Assembly: GCA_022827685.1 (NCBI GenBank)
Contig: JAJEIH010000033.1
Location: 1 to 54,214 of the forward strand
Reading direction: 5' to 3'
DNA from: Alphaproteobacteria bacterium
GTDB lineage: Bacteria; Pseudomonadota; Alphaproteobacteria; Bin95
Length of the DNA: 54,214 nt
Positions 43,834-54,214 of the stretch are shown piece after piece; position 1 is the first letter of the stretch; each line of letters opens with the position of its first letter. The notes beneath the pieces are model-generated. The model made no database searches. It worked only from the letters and a program-made list of their open reading frames with translations, and was not told where the DNA came from. The position numbers and the translations under genes were made by a program.

Positions 43834-44382
43834 CTGCTGCGCGCGCTGGCGTTCGCGGTTCTTCTAGCGCTTGCGGGCGGCATTGCCGCCGCCGACCAGA
43901 ACGATCCCGAACTACCGGCGCTGTTTGATCGCCTTCAGCAAGAGTTGACGCCGCAGGAAGCCTTTGAGGTGGACCAGCGCATCTGGCTGCTCTGGCTGCA
44001 TTCCGAAGACGGGGCAGTAAACCGCCTGATGGCCCAGGGTGTGATCGCCATGCAGCGCGGAGCGCTCGAACAGGCGCTTGAGCGGTTCGATGAAATCGTC
44101 AAGCGCGCGCCCGGATTCGCGGAAGGCTGGAACAAGCGCGCCACGGTTCTTTACATGATGGGCCGCCACCGCGACTCCGTGGCCGATGTGCAGCATGTGC
44201 TCAGTCTGGAGCCGCGCCATTACGGCGCCCTGTCGGGCCTTGGCATGATCCTGGTCGCGCTGGGCCGGGAAGAGGACGCGCTGACATGGCTGCAGCGCGC
44301 GCTCGAGCTCAACCCCTATCTCGACGGGGTCCGCCGTCTGGCGGACCAGATCGGTGAACGCCTGAAGGGCAAACGAACATGA
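43834..44382 (+). CDS. exported tetratricopeptide-repeat protein
   Basis: ~182 residues if translated from CTG 43834. The in-frame sequence just after the rpmJ stop reads LLRALAFAVLLALAGGIAAA, a clear signal peptide, yet contains no ATG, GTG or TTG; the first standard start is TTG 43945, which would remove it. GGCAGGG (43822-43828) is well placed as ribosome site for CTG 43834 or 43837. The mature part has about three TPR motifs (LEQALERFDEIVKRAPGFAEG, then RDSVADVQHVLSLEPRHYGA and EDALTWLQRALELNPY). Likely periplasmic scaffold. Overlaps the HAD gene by four bases. Confidence 0.8.
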   Translation: MLRALAFAVLLALAGGIAAADQNDPELPALFDRLQQELTPQEAFEVDQRIWLLWLHSEDGAVNRLMAQGVIAMQRGALEQALERFDEIVKRAPGFAEGWNKRATVLYMMGRHRDSVADVQHVLSLEPRHYGALSGLGMILVALGREEDALTWLQRALELNPYLDGVRRLADQIGERLKGKRT

Positions 44383-45056
44383 CCGCACTGCCGGCCGCCA
44401 CGCTGGCTCAATTGGAAGCGGCCGGCGTCGAGCCCGGTCGCCCCCTGCTGATTTCGGATGCGGACGAGGTGCTGTTCCGCTTCGTCGAGACCTTTGTGGG
44501 CCATATCGAGGCCCGCGGCTATTCCTTCGACTGGTCGTCCTTCCGCCTCACCGGAAATGTGCGCCGGGCCTCCGACGACACGGTGCTGGACCAACCGCAG
44601 GTCTTCGCTTTGCTGCAGGAGTTCTTTGCCGCGCACGCCGAGGACATGCCGCCGGTGCCGGGCGCCGCGGAAGGGCTTGCCCGGCTTGCCCGCGCCGGTG
44701 TGCAAATCGTGGTGCTGACCAATATCCCGCCGGCGCAGCGCGATGCCCGGCGGCTGGCGCTGGCCCGGAACCGGATGCCCTACCCCGTGGTCGTGAATAC
44801 CGGAGACAAGGGGCCGGCGGCGGCCTGGCTTGCCGCGCGCGCTGGCGGTCCCGCCGTCTTCGTCGATGACGGGCCGAACAACCATGTCTCGGTCAAGCAG
44901 GCGGCGCCGGAGATCGCATGCCTGCATTTCGTGGCGACGGAGCGCCTGGCGCGGCTGGTCGAGAAGCCGCCGGAAGCCGACGGCCGCCCGGAAGACTGGC
45001 CGGCGCTCGAACGCGCTGTCGCGGTCTCGCTCGGGCTTACTTGTGGCGGAACGTGA
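44379..45056 (+). CDS. HAD-superfamily hydrolase
   Basis: 225 residues. Motif [13 protein letters not shown] (Asp nucleophile with Asp two residues on), motif [10 protein letters not shown], lysine in NTGDKGPAA and motif [12 protein letters not shown] are present. Small-molecule phosphatase fold; substrate unknown. Its 3' end overlaps the convergent infA gene by 20 bp. Confidence 0.88.
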   Translation: MTALPAATLAQLEAAGVEPGRPLLISDADEVLFRFVETFVGHIEARGYSFDWSSFRLTGNVRRASDDTVLDQPQVFALLQEFFAAHAEDMPPVPGAAEGLARLARAGVQIVVLTNIPPAQRDARRLALARNRMPYPVVVNTGDKGPAAAWLAARAGGPAVFVDDGPNNHVSVKQAAPEIACLHFVATERLARLVEKPPEADGRPEDWPALERAVAVSLGLTCGGT

Positions 45057-45255
45057 TCCGGCCCTTGGTCAGGTCATAGGGCGTCATTTCGACATCCACC
45101 CGATCCCCGACCATGACGCGGATACGGAATTTCCGCATCTTCCCGGCGGTATGGGCGATGATTTCGTGCTCGTTCTCCAGTTTCACTCGAAACATCGCAT
45201 TCGGCAGCTTTTCGGTTACGGTCCCGCCGAAGACCATCATTTCCTCTTTCGACAA
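45037..45255 (-). CDS. infA: translation initiation factor IF-1
   Basis: 72 residues, single OB fold: [40 protein letters not shown], and the C-terminus ending [12 protein letters not shown]. Binds the A site of the 30S subunit. Monocistronic here, convergent with the HAD gene. Confidence 0.98.
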   Translation of the reverse strand: MSKEEMMVFGGTVTEKLPNAMFRVKLENEHEIIAHTAGKMRKFRIRVMVGDRVDVEMTPYDLTKGRITFRHK

Positions 45256-45313
45256 AGGCAGGCGCCTCCTCTTCCTGTTGCGGGCCCTTTATTCAGGATT
45301 GCAGACGGGCTCG

Positions 45314-49970
<4,657 letters not shown>

Positions 49971-49982
49971 GGCGGCCGGGCG

Positions 49983-50999
49983 TTATCCCTTGGGAGTTGC
50001 CGGAGGCGCCTCGACCGGCGGCGGAAGCGCCCCGTTCTTTCCTCCGTCGCGCTCGCGCTCCATCAACTTGGCGCGCTCCATGAGTTCCGCATCCTCGGCG
50101 GCCCTGGATTCGGCCAGTTCCTTCGCCAGTTCCTCGGCGCGCCCGACGCCGCCGCCGATCGTCGCCGCCGGATCGAAGAGGGCGTTCCAGTTGCGCGAGA
50201 ACCAGCCGCTGTCGGCGTCCTCCTGCGGGACGGTTTCGCCCTTTTCGACAAGGTTGTAGCTGTCCGAATACCACTCATTGCCGGGATAGTTGTGCTGAAG
50301 CACGGCGGCAATCCGGACCGCCTCCTCGTCGAGCCCTATGGCGGTATAGGCCTCTGCGAGGCGGTGCAGGGCTTCGGGCACGTGGGATGTGGTCTGGTAT
50401 TCCTCCACAACGATGCGGAACCGGTTTATGGCGGCCAGCAATTGGCCCTGGCGGAGATAGAAGCGTCCCACGCTCATCTCCTTTCCGGCCAGATGGTCCC
50501 GCGTCAGGTCGAGTTTCAGGCGGGCGTCGTCTGCATAGTCGCTGCCCGGGAAACGCCGCACCACCGCTTCCAGCGCCGCCCTGGCCCTGCGGGTCACGGC
50601 CTGGTCGCGCCCGACATCCGAAATCTGCTCGTAGTAGGAAATCGCCGTCAGGTAGTAGGCATAGCTGACGTCCGGGTTGCCGGGATGAAGCTGGATATAC
50701 CGATCGAGCGCCGCGATCGCCTCGTCATACTCATCCGCCTGGTAATGGGCATAGGCGCCCATCAACTGCGCCTTGGTCGCCCAGACCGAGTAGGGGTGCT
50801 GGCGCTCGACTTCGTCGAACCGCTGGGCGGCGAGTTCGAAATTGCCCGCCAGCAGCGCATCCATCGAGCTGTTGTAGAGAGCCTCGACCGTCCGCTCCAC
50901 ATAGTCCTCGCCGCCGTCCGAACTGCACGCGGACAGCATCGCGGCTGCGAGCAGGGCAGCAGCAATGTTTCGCCAAAAACGGCCGTATGCCCGACTCAC
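49983..50999 (-). CDS. bamD: outer-membrane assembly lipoprotein BamD
   Basis: 338 residues, with a lipoprotein signal peptide ending in LSAC (Cys25 as the lipidated residue). About five TPR-like units follow, including NSSMDALLAGNFELAAQRFDEVERQHPYSVWATKAQL, and the family motif KLDLTRDHLAGKEMSVGRFYL. Scaffold of the BAM complex for outer-membrane proteins. Long charged C-terminal tail (about residues 280-338) typical of alphaproteobacterial BamD. Confidence 0.95.
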   Translation of the reverse strand: MSRAYGRFWRNIAAALLAAAMLSACSSDGGEDYVERTVEALYNSSMDALLAGNFELAAQRFDEVERQHPYSVWATKAQLMGAYAHYQADEYDEAIAALDRYIQLHPGNPDVSYAYYLTAISYYEQISDVGRDQAVTRRARAALEAVVRRFPGSDYADDARLKLDLTRDHLAGKEMSVGRFYLRQGQLLAAINRFRIVVEEYQTTSHVPEALHRLAEAYTAIGLDEEAVRIAAVLQHNYPGNEWYSDSYNLVEKGETVPQEDADSGWFSRNWNALFDPAATIGGGVGRAEELAKELAESRAAEDAELMERAKLMERERDGGKNGALPPPVEAPPATPKG

Positions 51000-51065
51000 G
51001 GCGCCCTCGCGGAAACGGGAAAAGGCAGGCTTCAGTTTATGCCAAGCTCGCGCCGAAGCATAGGT

Positions 51066-52004
51066 TCAGGCAACGACCTGCTGCGCCTCCGTCCCGGCGC
51101 CTTCCCATCTCCATGCCGATTCATCGGCGAAGAGCGCGCGCAGCACCATGTTGTTGAGCCGGTGGCCGGACCTGTAGCCCTGGAACGCGCCGAGAATCGG
51201 AGCGCCGGCCAGTGCTAGGTCGCCAATGACATCGAGCACCTTGTGGCGCGCCATTTCCTCGGGATAGCGCAGACCGCCGTCGTTCATCACGCCGTTCGGC
51301 GAAATGGCGACGGCGTTGTCCAGCGAGGCCCCTCTGGCGTAGCCCTGCGCGCGCAGCCATTCCAGCTCGTCCAGGAACCCGAAGGTGCGCGCCCGGCCCA
51401 CCGCCTCCGGAAACGTCTGCCGCGCCGAATCGAAATCGAACCGCTGGACGCCGACATGGGGGTGGTCGTAGTCGATGGTGCAGGAGACCCTGAAGCTGTC
51501 CGACGGCAGCAGCCGCGCCCAGCTTTCGCCGTCCTGCACCTGGACCGGCTTGACGACCTCGATGCGGCGGCGGGGCCGGGAAGGCTGCGGCCGGACGCCG
51601 ACGCAACCGATGAGGAAGGTGAAGTCGTCCGCGCTGCCGTCCATAATCGGCAATTCCGGGGCATCGACCTCGATTGTGGCATTGTCGATCCCGGCGCCGG
51701 CAAGCGCCGCCAGAATGTGTTCGGGCGTGTGAATGCCAATGCCGTCACGATTTGAAATTACCGTGCACAAGGTCGTGTCGGAGACCATGTCCCATCTTGC
51801 GGGCACAACGCCGGAATCGCCCGCCACATCGAGACGCCGGAAGACAAATCCATGCCCCGCAGGGGCCGGTCCCAGCGTCAGATGCACCTTTCGGCCGCTA
51901 TGGATGCCGATGCCTTCGCATGCAATAGATGACCGCAAAGTGCGCTCACCGGCATCTACCCGTCTCGAAAGACGTTCGACCGATTTTCCCTCTCGTGCGC
52001 CCAT
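51066..52004 (-). CDS. lpxC: UDP-3-O-acyl-N-acetylglucosamine deacetylase
   Basis: Committed step of lipid A synthesis, a zinc hydrolase of 312 residues. Zinc-binding region IHTPEHILAALAG (H96) and RHKVLDVIGDLALAG, plus the C-terminal GHRLNNMVLRAL. First gene of the lpxC-bamD-recN-ligA order. About 55 bp separate it from the divergent cofC start, so their promoters overlap there. Confidence 0.97.
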   Translation of the reverse strand: MGAREGKSVERLSRRVDAGERTLRSSIACEGIGIHSGRKVHLTLGPAPAGHGFVFRRLDVAGDSGVVPARWDMVSDTTLCTVISNRDGIGIHTPEHILAALAGAGIDNATIEVDAPELPIMDGSADDFTFLIGCVGVRPQPSRPRRRIEVVKPVQVQDGESWARLLPSDSFRVSCTIDYDHPHVGVQRFDFDSARQTFPEAVGRARTFGFLDELEWLRAQGYARGASLDNAVAISPNGVMNDGGLRYPEEMARHKVLDVIGDLALAGAPILGAFQGYRSGHRLNNMVLRALFADESAWRWEGAGTEAQQVVA

Positions 52005-52058
52005 TGCGATATATTATGGCTTTCCAAACTCGCGAATCCGTAAGGAGATGATAACGAG

Positions 52059-52829
52059 GTGATTCGCCGCCCCACAAGTCACACTTTGTTAAGGAATGTT
52101 ACGGCGGGTTCTGCCTGGGGCGTCCTGCCACTCAAGAATCCGGAACATGCAAAAACCCGCCTGGCGGCGGCCTTGACGTCCGAAGAGCGGCGAAAATTGT
52201 TTCGCGCAATGGCGGAGGATGTGCTCGCGGCGCTGTCCGGCGCGGAGGGCCTGGAAGGAACGGTCGTCGTCACCCGCGACGCCTGGGCGCAGGCGCTTGC
52301 GGAAGAATACCGCGCCGCGGTGCTGGAGGAACCGGCCAATCGCGGCCAGAGCCCTGCCGTCGGCGACGCCGCCGCGGCGCTCGCGGCCGCCGGCGCCGGC
52401 GCCGCGCTGGCCTTGCCGGGCGACGTGCCCCTCGTCTCCCCGGCGGAGATCGACCGGGTCCTGGCGGCGCACGGGCCCGCGCCCTCCGTGACGCTCGCGC
52501 CCGCCGGGGACGGCCGCGGGACCAATTGCGTGGCCAGCTCTCCGCCCGACGCCATCCCGTTCCATTTCGGCCATGACAGCTTCCGGCCGCACAGGGCCGA
52601 AGCGCGCGCGCTCGGCATCGAGGCGCGCATCGTCACGGGGCTTCCCGGCATTGCCCTCGATGTGGACAAGCCGGAGGATTTGCGCATGCTGCTCGCCCAG
52701 GGCGGCGCCTGCCGGGCGCTTGCATGGCTGAACGGTACGGACATACCGGCGCGCCTCGCCGCCGCGCGAGACGCGGCGAACACGACGCATGGCGGCGTTG
52801 GCGCCGCCGCGCGAAACGCGGCGAACTGA
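52059..52829 (+). CDS. cofC: 2-phospho-L-lactate guanylyltransferase-like (coenzyme F420 biosynthesis)
   Basis: 256 residues; CofC/FbiD family, activating phospholactate or phosphoenolpyruvate for F420. AWGVLPLKNPEHAKTRLAAALT is the N-terminal substrate loop, ALALPGDVPLVSPAEID the metal site, and IPFHFGHDSFRPHRAEAR the C-terminal motif. The GTG at 52059 has a purine-rich site. The last ~20 residues (AAARDAANTTHGGVGAAARNAAN) are encoded by the tandem repeat described separately and are probably not functional. An LLM oxidoreductase follows 96 bp later, consistent with F420 use. Confidence 0.88.
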   Translation: MIRRPTSHTLLRNVTAGSAWGVLPLKNPEHAKTRLAAALTSEERRKLFRAMAEDVLAALSGAEGLEGTVVVTRDAWAQALAEEYRAAVLEEPANRGQSPAVGDAAAALAAAGAGAALALPGDVPLVSPAEIDRVLAAHGPAPSVTLAPAGDGRGTNCVASSPPDAIPFHFGHDSFRPHRAEARALGIEARIVTGLPGIALDVDKPEDLRMLLAQGGACRALAWLNGTDIPARLAAARDAANTTHGGVGAAARNAAN

Positions 52830-52910
52830 ACTATACGCATGGCGGCGCTGGGCGCCGCCGCGCGAAACGCGGCGAACACTACGGATGGCGGCGCTGGGCG
52901 CCGCCGGGGA
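52757..52910. repeat. tandem repeat at the cofC 3' end
   Basis: CGCCGCCGCGCGA starts at 52757, 52802 and 52853, and a partial copy CGCCGCCGGGGA at 52899. The spacings are 45, 51 and 46 bp. Each unit also contains ACGCGGCGAAC and GATGGCGGCG-type blocks. The first spacing is a multiple of three, so the repeat is translated as the cofC tail; the array then runs into the leader of the LLM gene. Confidence 0.8.
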
Positions 52911-52925
52911 GGAGAGGGACAGGAT

Positions 52926-53951
52926 ATGACGGCGCTTCAGTTCGGAATCATGAACCGGGGCCAGTTCCCCGTCGGCGACGACGCGAAGCTGCACTGGGAC
53001 GAGATGGTCGAGCAGGCGCGCGCCGCCGAGCGGCTCAAATTCGACTCCATCATGAAGGGCTCGCATTACAGCTCCTGGCCGTTGATGGACTTCCAGCAGG
53101 TGCCGTTCCTGGCGCGCATGAGCGCGGAATGCCCCTCGCTGCGGCTGCTTTGCGGCATCTGCCTGCTGCCGCTGCACAAGCCGCTCGATGTCGCGGAAAT
53201 CTTCGCGAACATCGACGTGATGAGCGGCGGGAAGCTCATTTTCGGCATCGGGCTCGGTTACCGGGAAGTGGAATTCAGGGCGTTCGGCACGACGCAGAAG
53301 GACGCCGTGCCGCGCTTCGTCGAGAATCTGGAGGCGATCCGGCGGCTCTGGACCGAGGAGCGGGTGACGATGAAGGGCTCGCATTTCGAGCTCATCGACG
53401 CCGCCTGCACGGTCAAGCCGCTCCAGAAGCCGACGCCGCCCGTCTGGGTCGGCGCCAATGCCGACCGGGCGATCGAGCGCGCCGCCAGGCTGACGGACGC
53501 CTGGTTCATCAGTCCGCACAACACGGTCACCACGACGGCCCGGCAGATGGAGGTGTACAAGCGCGCGCTCGACAAGGCGGGCAAGCCGCTGCCGGCGGAA
53601 CTGCCCATGATGCGCGAGGTCGTGGTCGGCCGTTCGCGGGAAGAGGCCATTCGCGACGCCGAGCCCTATCTGATGGCGAAATACCGCGCCTACAAGGAAT
53701 GGGGCCAGGACAAGGTGATGCCCGAGGATGACGGCGATTTCGGCCAGGACTACGAGGACCTGCTGAAGGACCGGTTCCTGTTCGGCTCGCCGGACGAGGT
53801 GGCGGAGCAGATCATCGGCTATGTCCGCCGCTTCGGCATCAGCCATTTCGTGTTCGGCATCCAGTTCCCGGGCATGCCGCAAAGCATGGTCCTCGACGAA
53901 ATGGCGATGCTTGCCGAAGAGGTGATCCCGAAGGTCCGCTCCGGCGTATAG
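52926..53951 (+). CDS. LLM class flavin/F420-dependent oxidoreductase
   Basis: 341 residues from ATG 52926. TIM-barrel luciferase-like motifs: MTALQFGIMNRGQFPVGDD, VMSGGKLIFGIGLGYREVEFRAFG, PPVWVGANADRAIERAARL and FGSPDEVAEQIIGYVRRFG. Probably monooxygenase or F420-dependent enzyme; adjacency to cofC makes F420 a plausible cofactor but FMN is possible. Substrate unknown. Confidence 0.9.
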   Translation: MTALQFGIMNRGQFPVGDDAKLHWDEMVEQARAAERLKFDSIMKGSHYSSWPLMDFQQVPFLARMSAECPSLRLLCGICLLPLHKPLDVAEIFANIDVMSGGKLIFGIGLGYREVEFRAFGTTQKDAVPRFVENLEAIRRLWTEERVTMKGSHFELIDAACTVKPLQKPTPPVWVGANADRAIERAARLTDAWFISPHNTVTTTARQMEVYKRALDKAGKPLPAELPMMREVVVGRSREEAIRDAEPYLMAKYRAYKEWGQDKVMPEDDGDFGQDYEDLLKDRFLFGSPDEVAEQIIGYVRRFGISHFVFGIQFPGMPQSMVLDEMAMLAEEVIPKVRSGV

Positions 53952-54003
53952 ACGGGCATCCGGTCCGCCGGTCCTCTCCCGCCCCCCTTCGACAGGCTCT
54001 TCC

Positions 54004-54078
54004 GTCATGCCCGGACTTGTTCCGGGCATCTCCCTCCACCGCTTCCGACGGACGGCCGCATGGATGCCCGGAACAAGT
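54004..54078. repeat. palindromic intergenic repeat, copy broken by AT-rich DNA
   Basis: The left arm matches the intact repeat at 16065 exactly (GTCATGCCCGGACTTGTTCC and onward, 54004-54030) and the loop is similar. The right arm GATGCCCGGAACAAGT stops after 16 of the expected 27 bases at 54078. The missing part is replaced by AT-rich sequence. Confidence 0.85.
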
Positions 54079-54214
54079 TTATAGAATTTGCGGCAAATAT
54101 CATATAATACATTGTTTTTATGTAATAAATTATCCCATATTCCATGGCATACAGCCGAAGAAACCAGATCAGTCATCAAACCGAATGCAGATTTTTTCAA
54201 AATTTGGACGCCCT
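54079..54214. other. AT-rich segment, edge of a third island
   Basis: Composition changes abruptly at about 54079 to strongly AT-rich DNA, like the islands at 2.6-3.9 and 12.8-15.1 kb. No gene can be supported in the 136 bases visible; the window ends here. Confidence 0.6.

Noticed and set aside
41667..43883. 738-codon minus-strand frame across two dioxygenases and tRNA-Gln
   Set aside because: Runs through a tRNA and antisense to two genes with clear active sites.
52089..54200. 703-codon minus-strand open frame starting in the AT-rich end segment
   Set aside because: Mostly antisense to cofC and the LLM gene; the first ~40 residues come from the AT-rich junction and have no ribosome site.

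Overview
The window is GC-rich DNA from an alphaproteobacterium, probably a Rhodospirillales-like lineage. The evidence is gene order and content: ffh-rpsP-rimM-trmD-rplS-leuC-leuD, lpxC-bamD-recN-ligA, mutM divergent from ubiE-ubiB-coaBC-dut, a 41-residue L36 lacking zinc cysteines, and many CoA-transferase, LLM-flavin, Fe(II)/2-oxoglutarate and SDR genes typical of marine or host-associated members. The species cannot be named from sequence alone.

Layout. 0.2-2.6 kb: a gamma-glutamyltransferase-like enzyme and an SDR. 2.6-3.9 kb: a short AT-rich island with two unknown genes. 4.0-11.8 kb: a small exported protein, a flavin/aminomethyltransferase fusion, mutM, then ubiE-ubiB-coaBC-dut. 11.8-15.1 kb: hairpin repeats, an orphan IS630-type helix-turn-helix gene, then a second AT-rich island carrying an ABC-type ATPase followed by a Toprim (OLD/DUF4435-like) nuclease. 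15.3-16.9 kb: the paired rSAM/selenodomain-associated transferases. 16.9-21.7 kb: a five-gene, one-strand run that looks like a catabolic operon (LLM monooxygenase, amine oxidase-like FAD enzyme, MFS, SDR, thioesterase). 21.7-26.6 kb: an HpcH/HpaI aldolase, tRNA-Pro(GGG), a TauE exporter, cutA, MFS and pobA. 26.7-27.4 kb: an uncharacterised, possibly DNA-binding gene under a strong sigma70-like promoter. 27.4-32.8 kb: the leuDC / ribosomal / ffh block. 32.9-33.7 kb: a gene-poor stretch with a possible small RNA, repeats and a phased direct-repeat array. 33.7-43.5 kb: metabolic genes with lptD. 43.7-52.0 kb: rpmJ, a TPR protein, a HAD phosphatase, infA, a PLP dehydratase, ligA, recN, bamD and lpxC. 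52.1-54.0 kb: cofC and a luciferase-like oxidoreductase. The window ends as a third AT-rich segment begins, inside a broken palindromic repeat.

Most interesting system: the two-gene ATPase + Toprim module at 13.1-15.1 kb. It has an intact ABC ATPase core and a Toprim acidic triad (E24, D74, D76). It lies in foreign-looking DNA next to a transposase-type HTH gene, behind a perfect 8-bp palindrome. It resembles PARIS (AriA/AriB) and OLD-type anti-phage modules, but its exact family cannot be fixed without searches. Secondary points are the AT-rich membrane-anchored pair at 2.6-3.8 kb, a promoter-terminator pair that may make a ~60-nt RNA at 33.07 kb, the 10-bp-phased CATGACA array at 33.63 kb, an apparent CTG start after rpmJ, and a cofC gene whose tail is encoded by a GC-rich tandem repeat.
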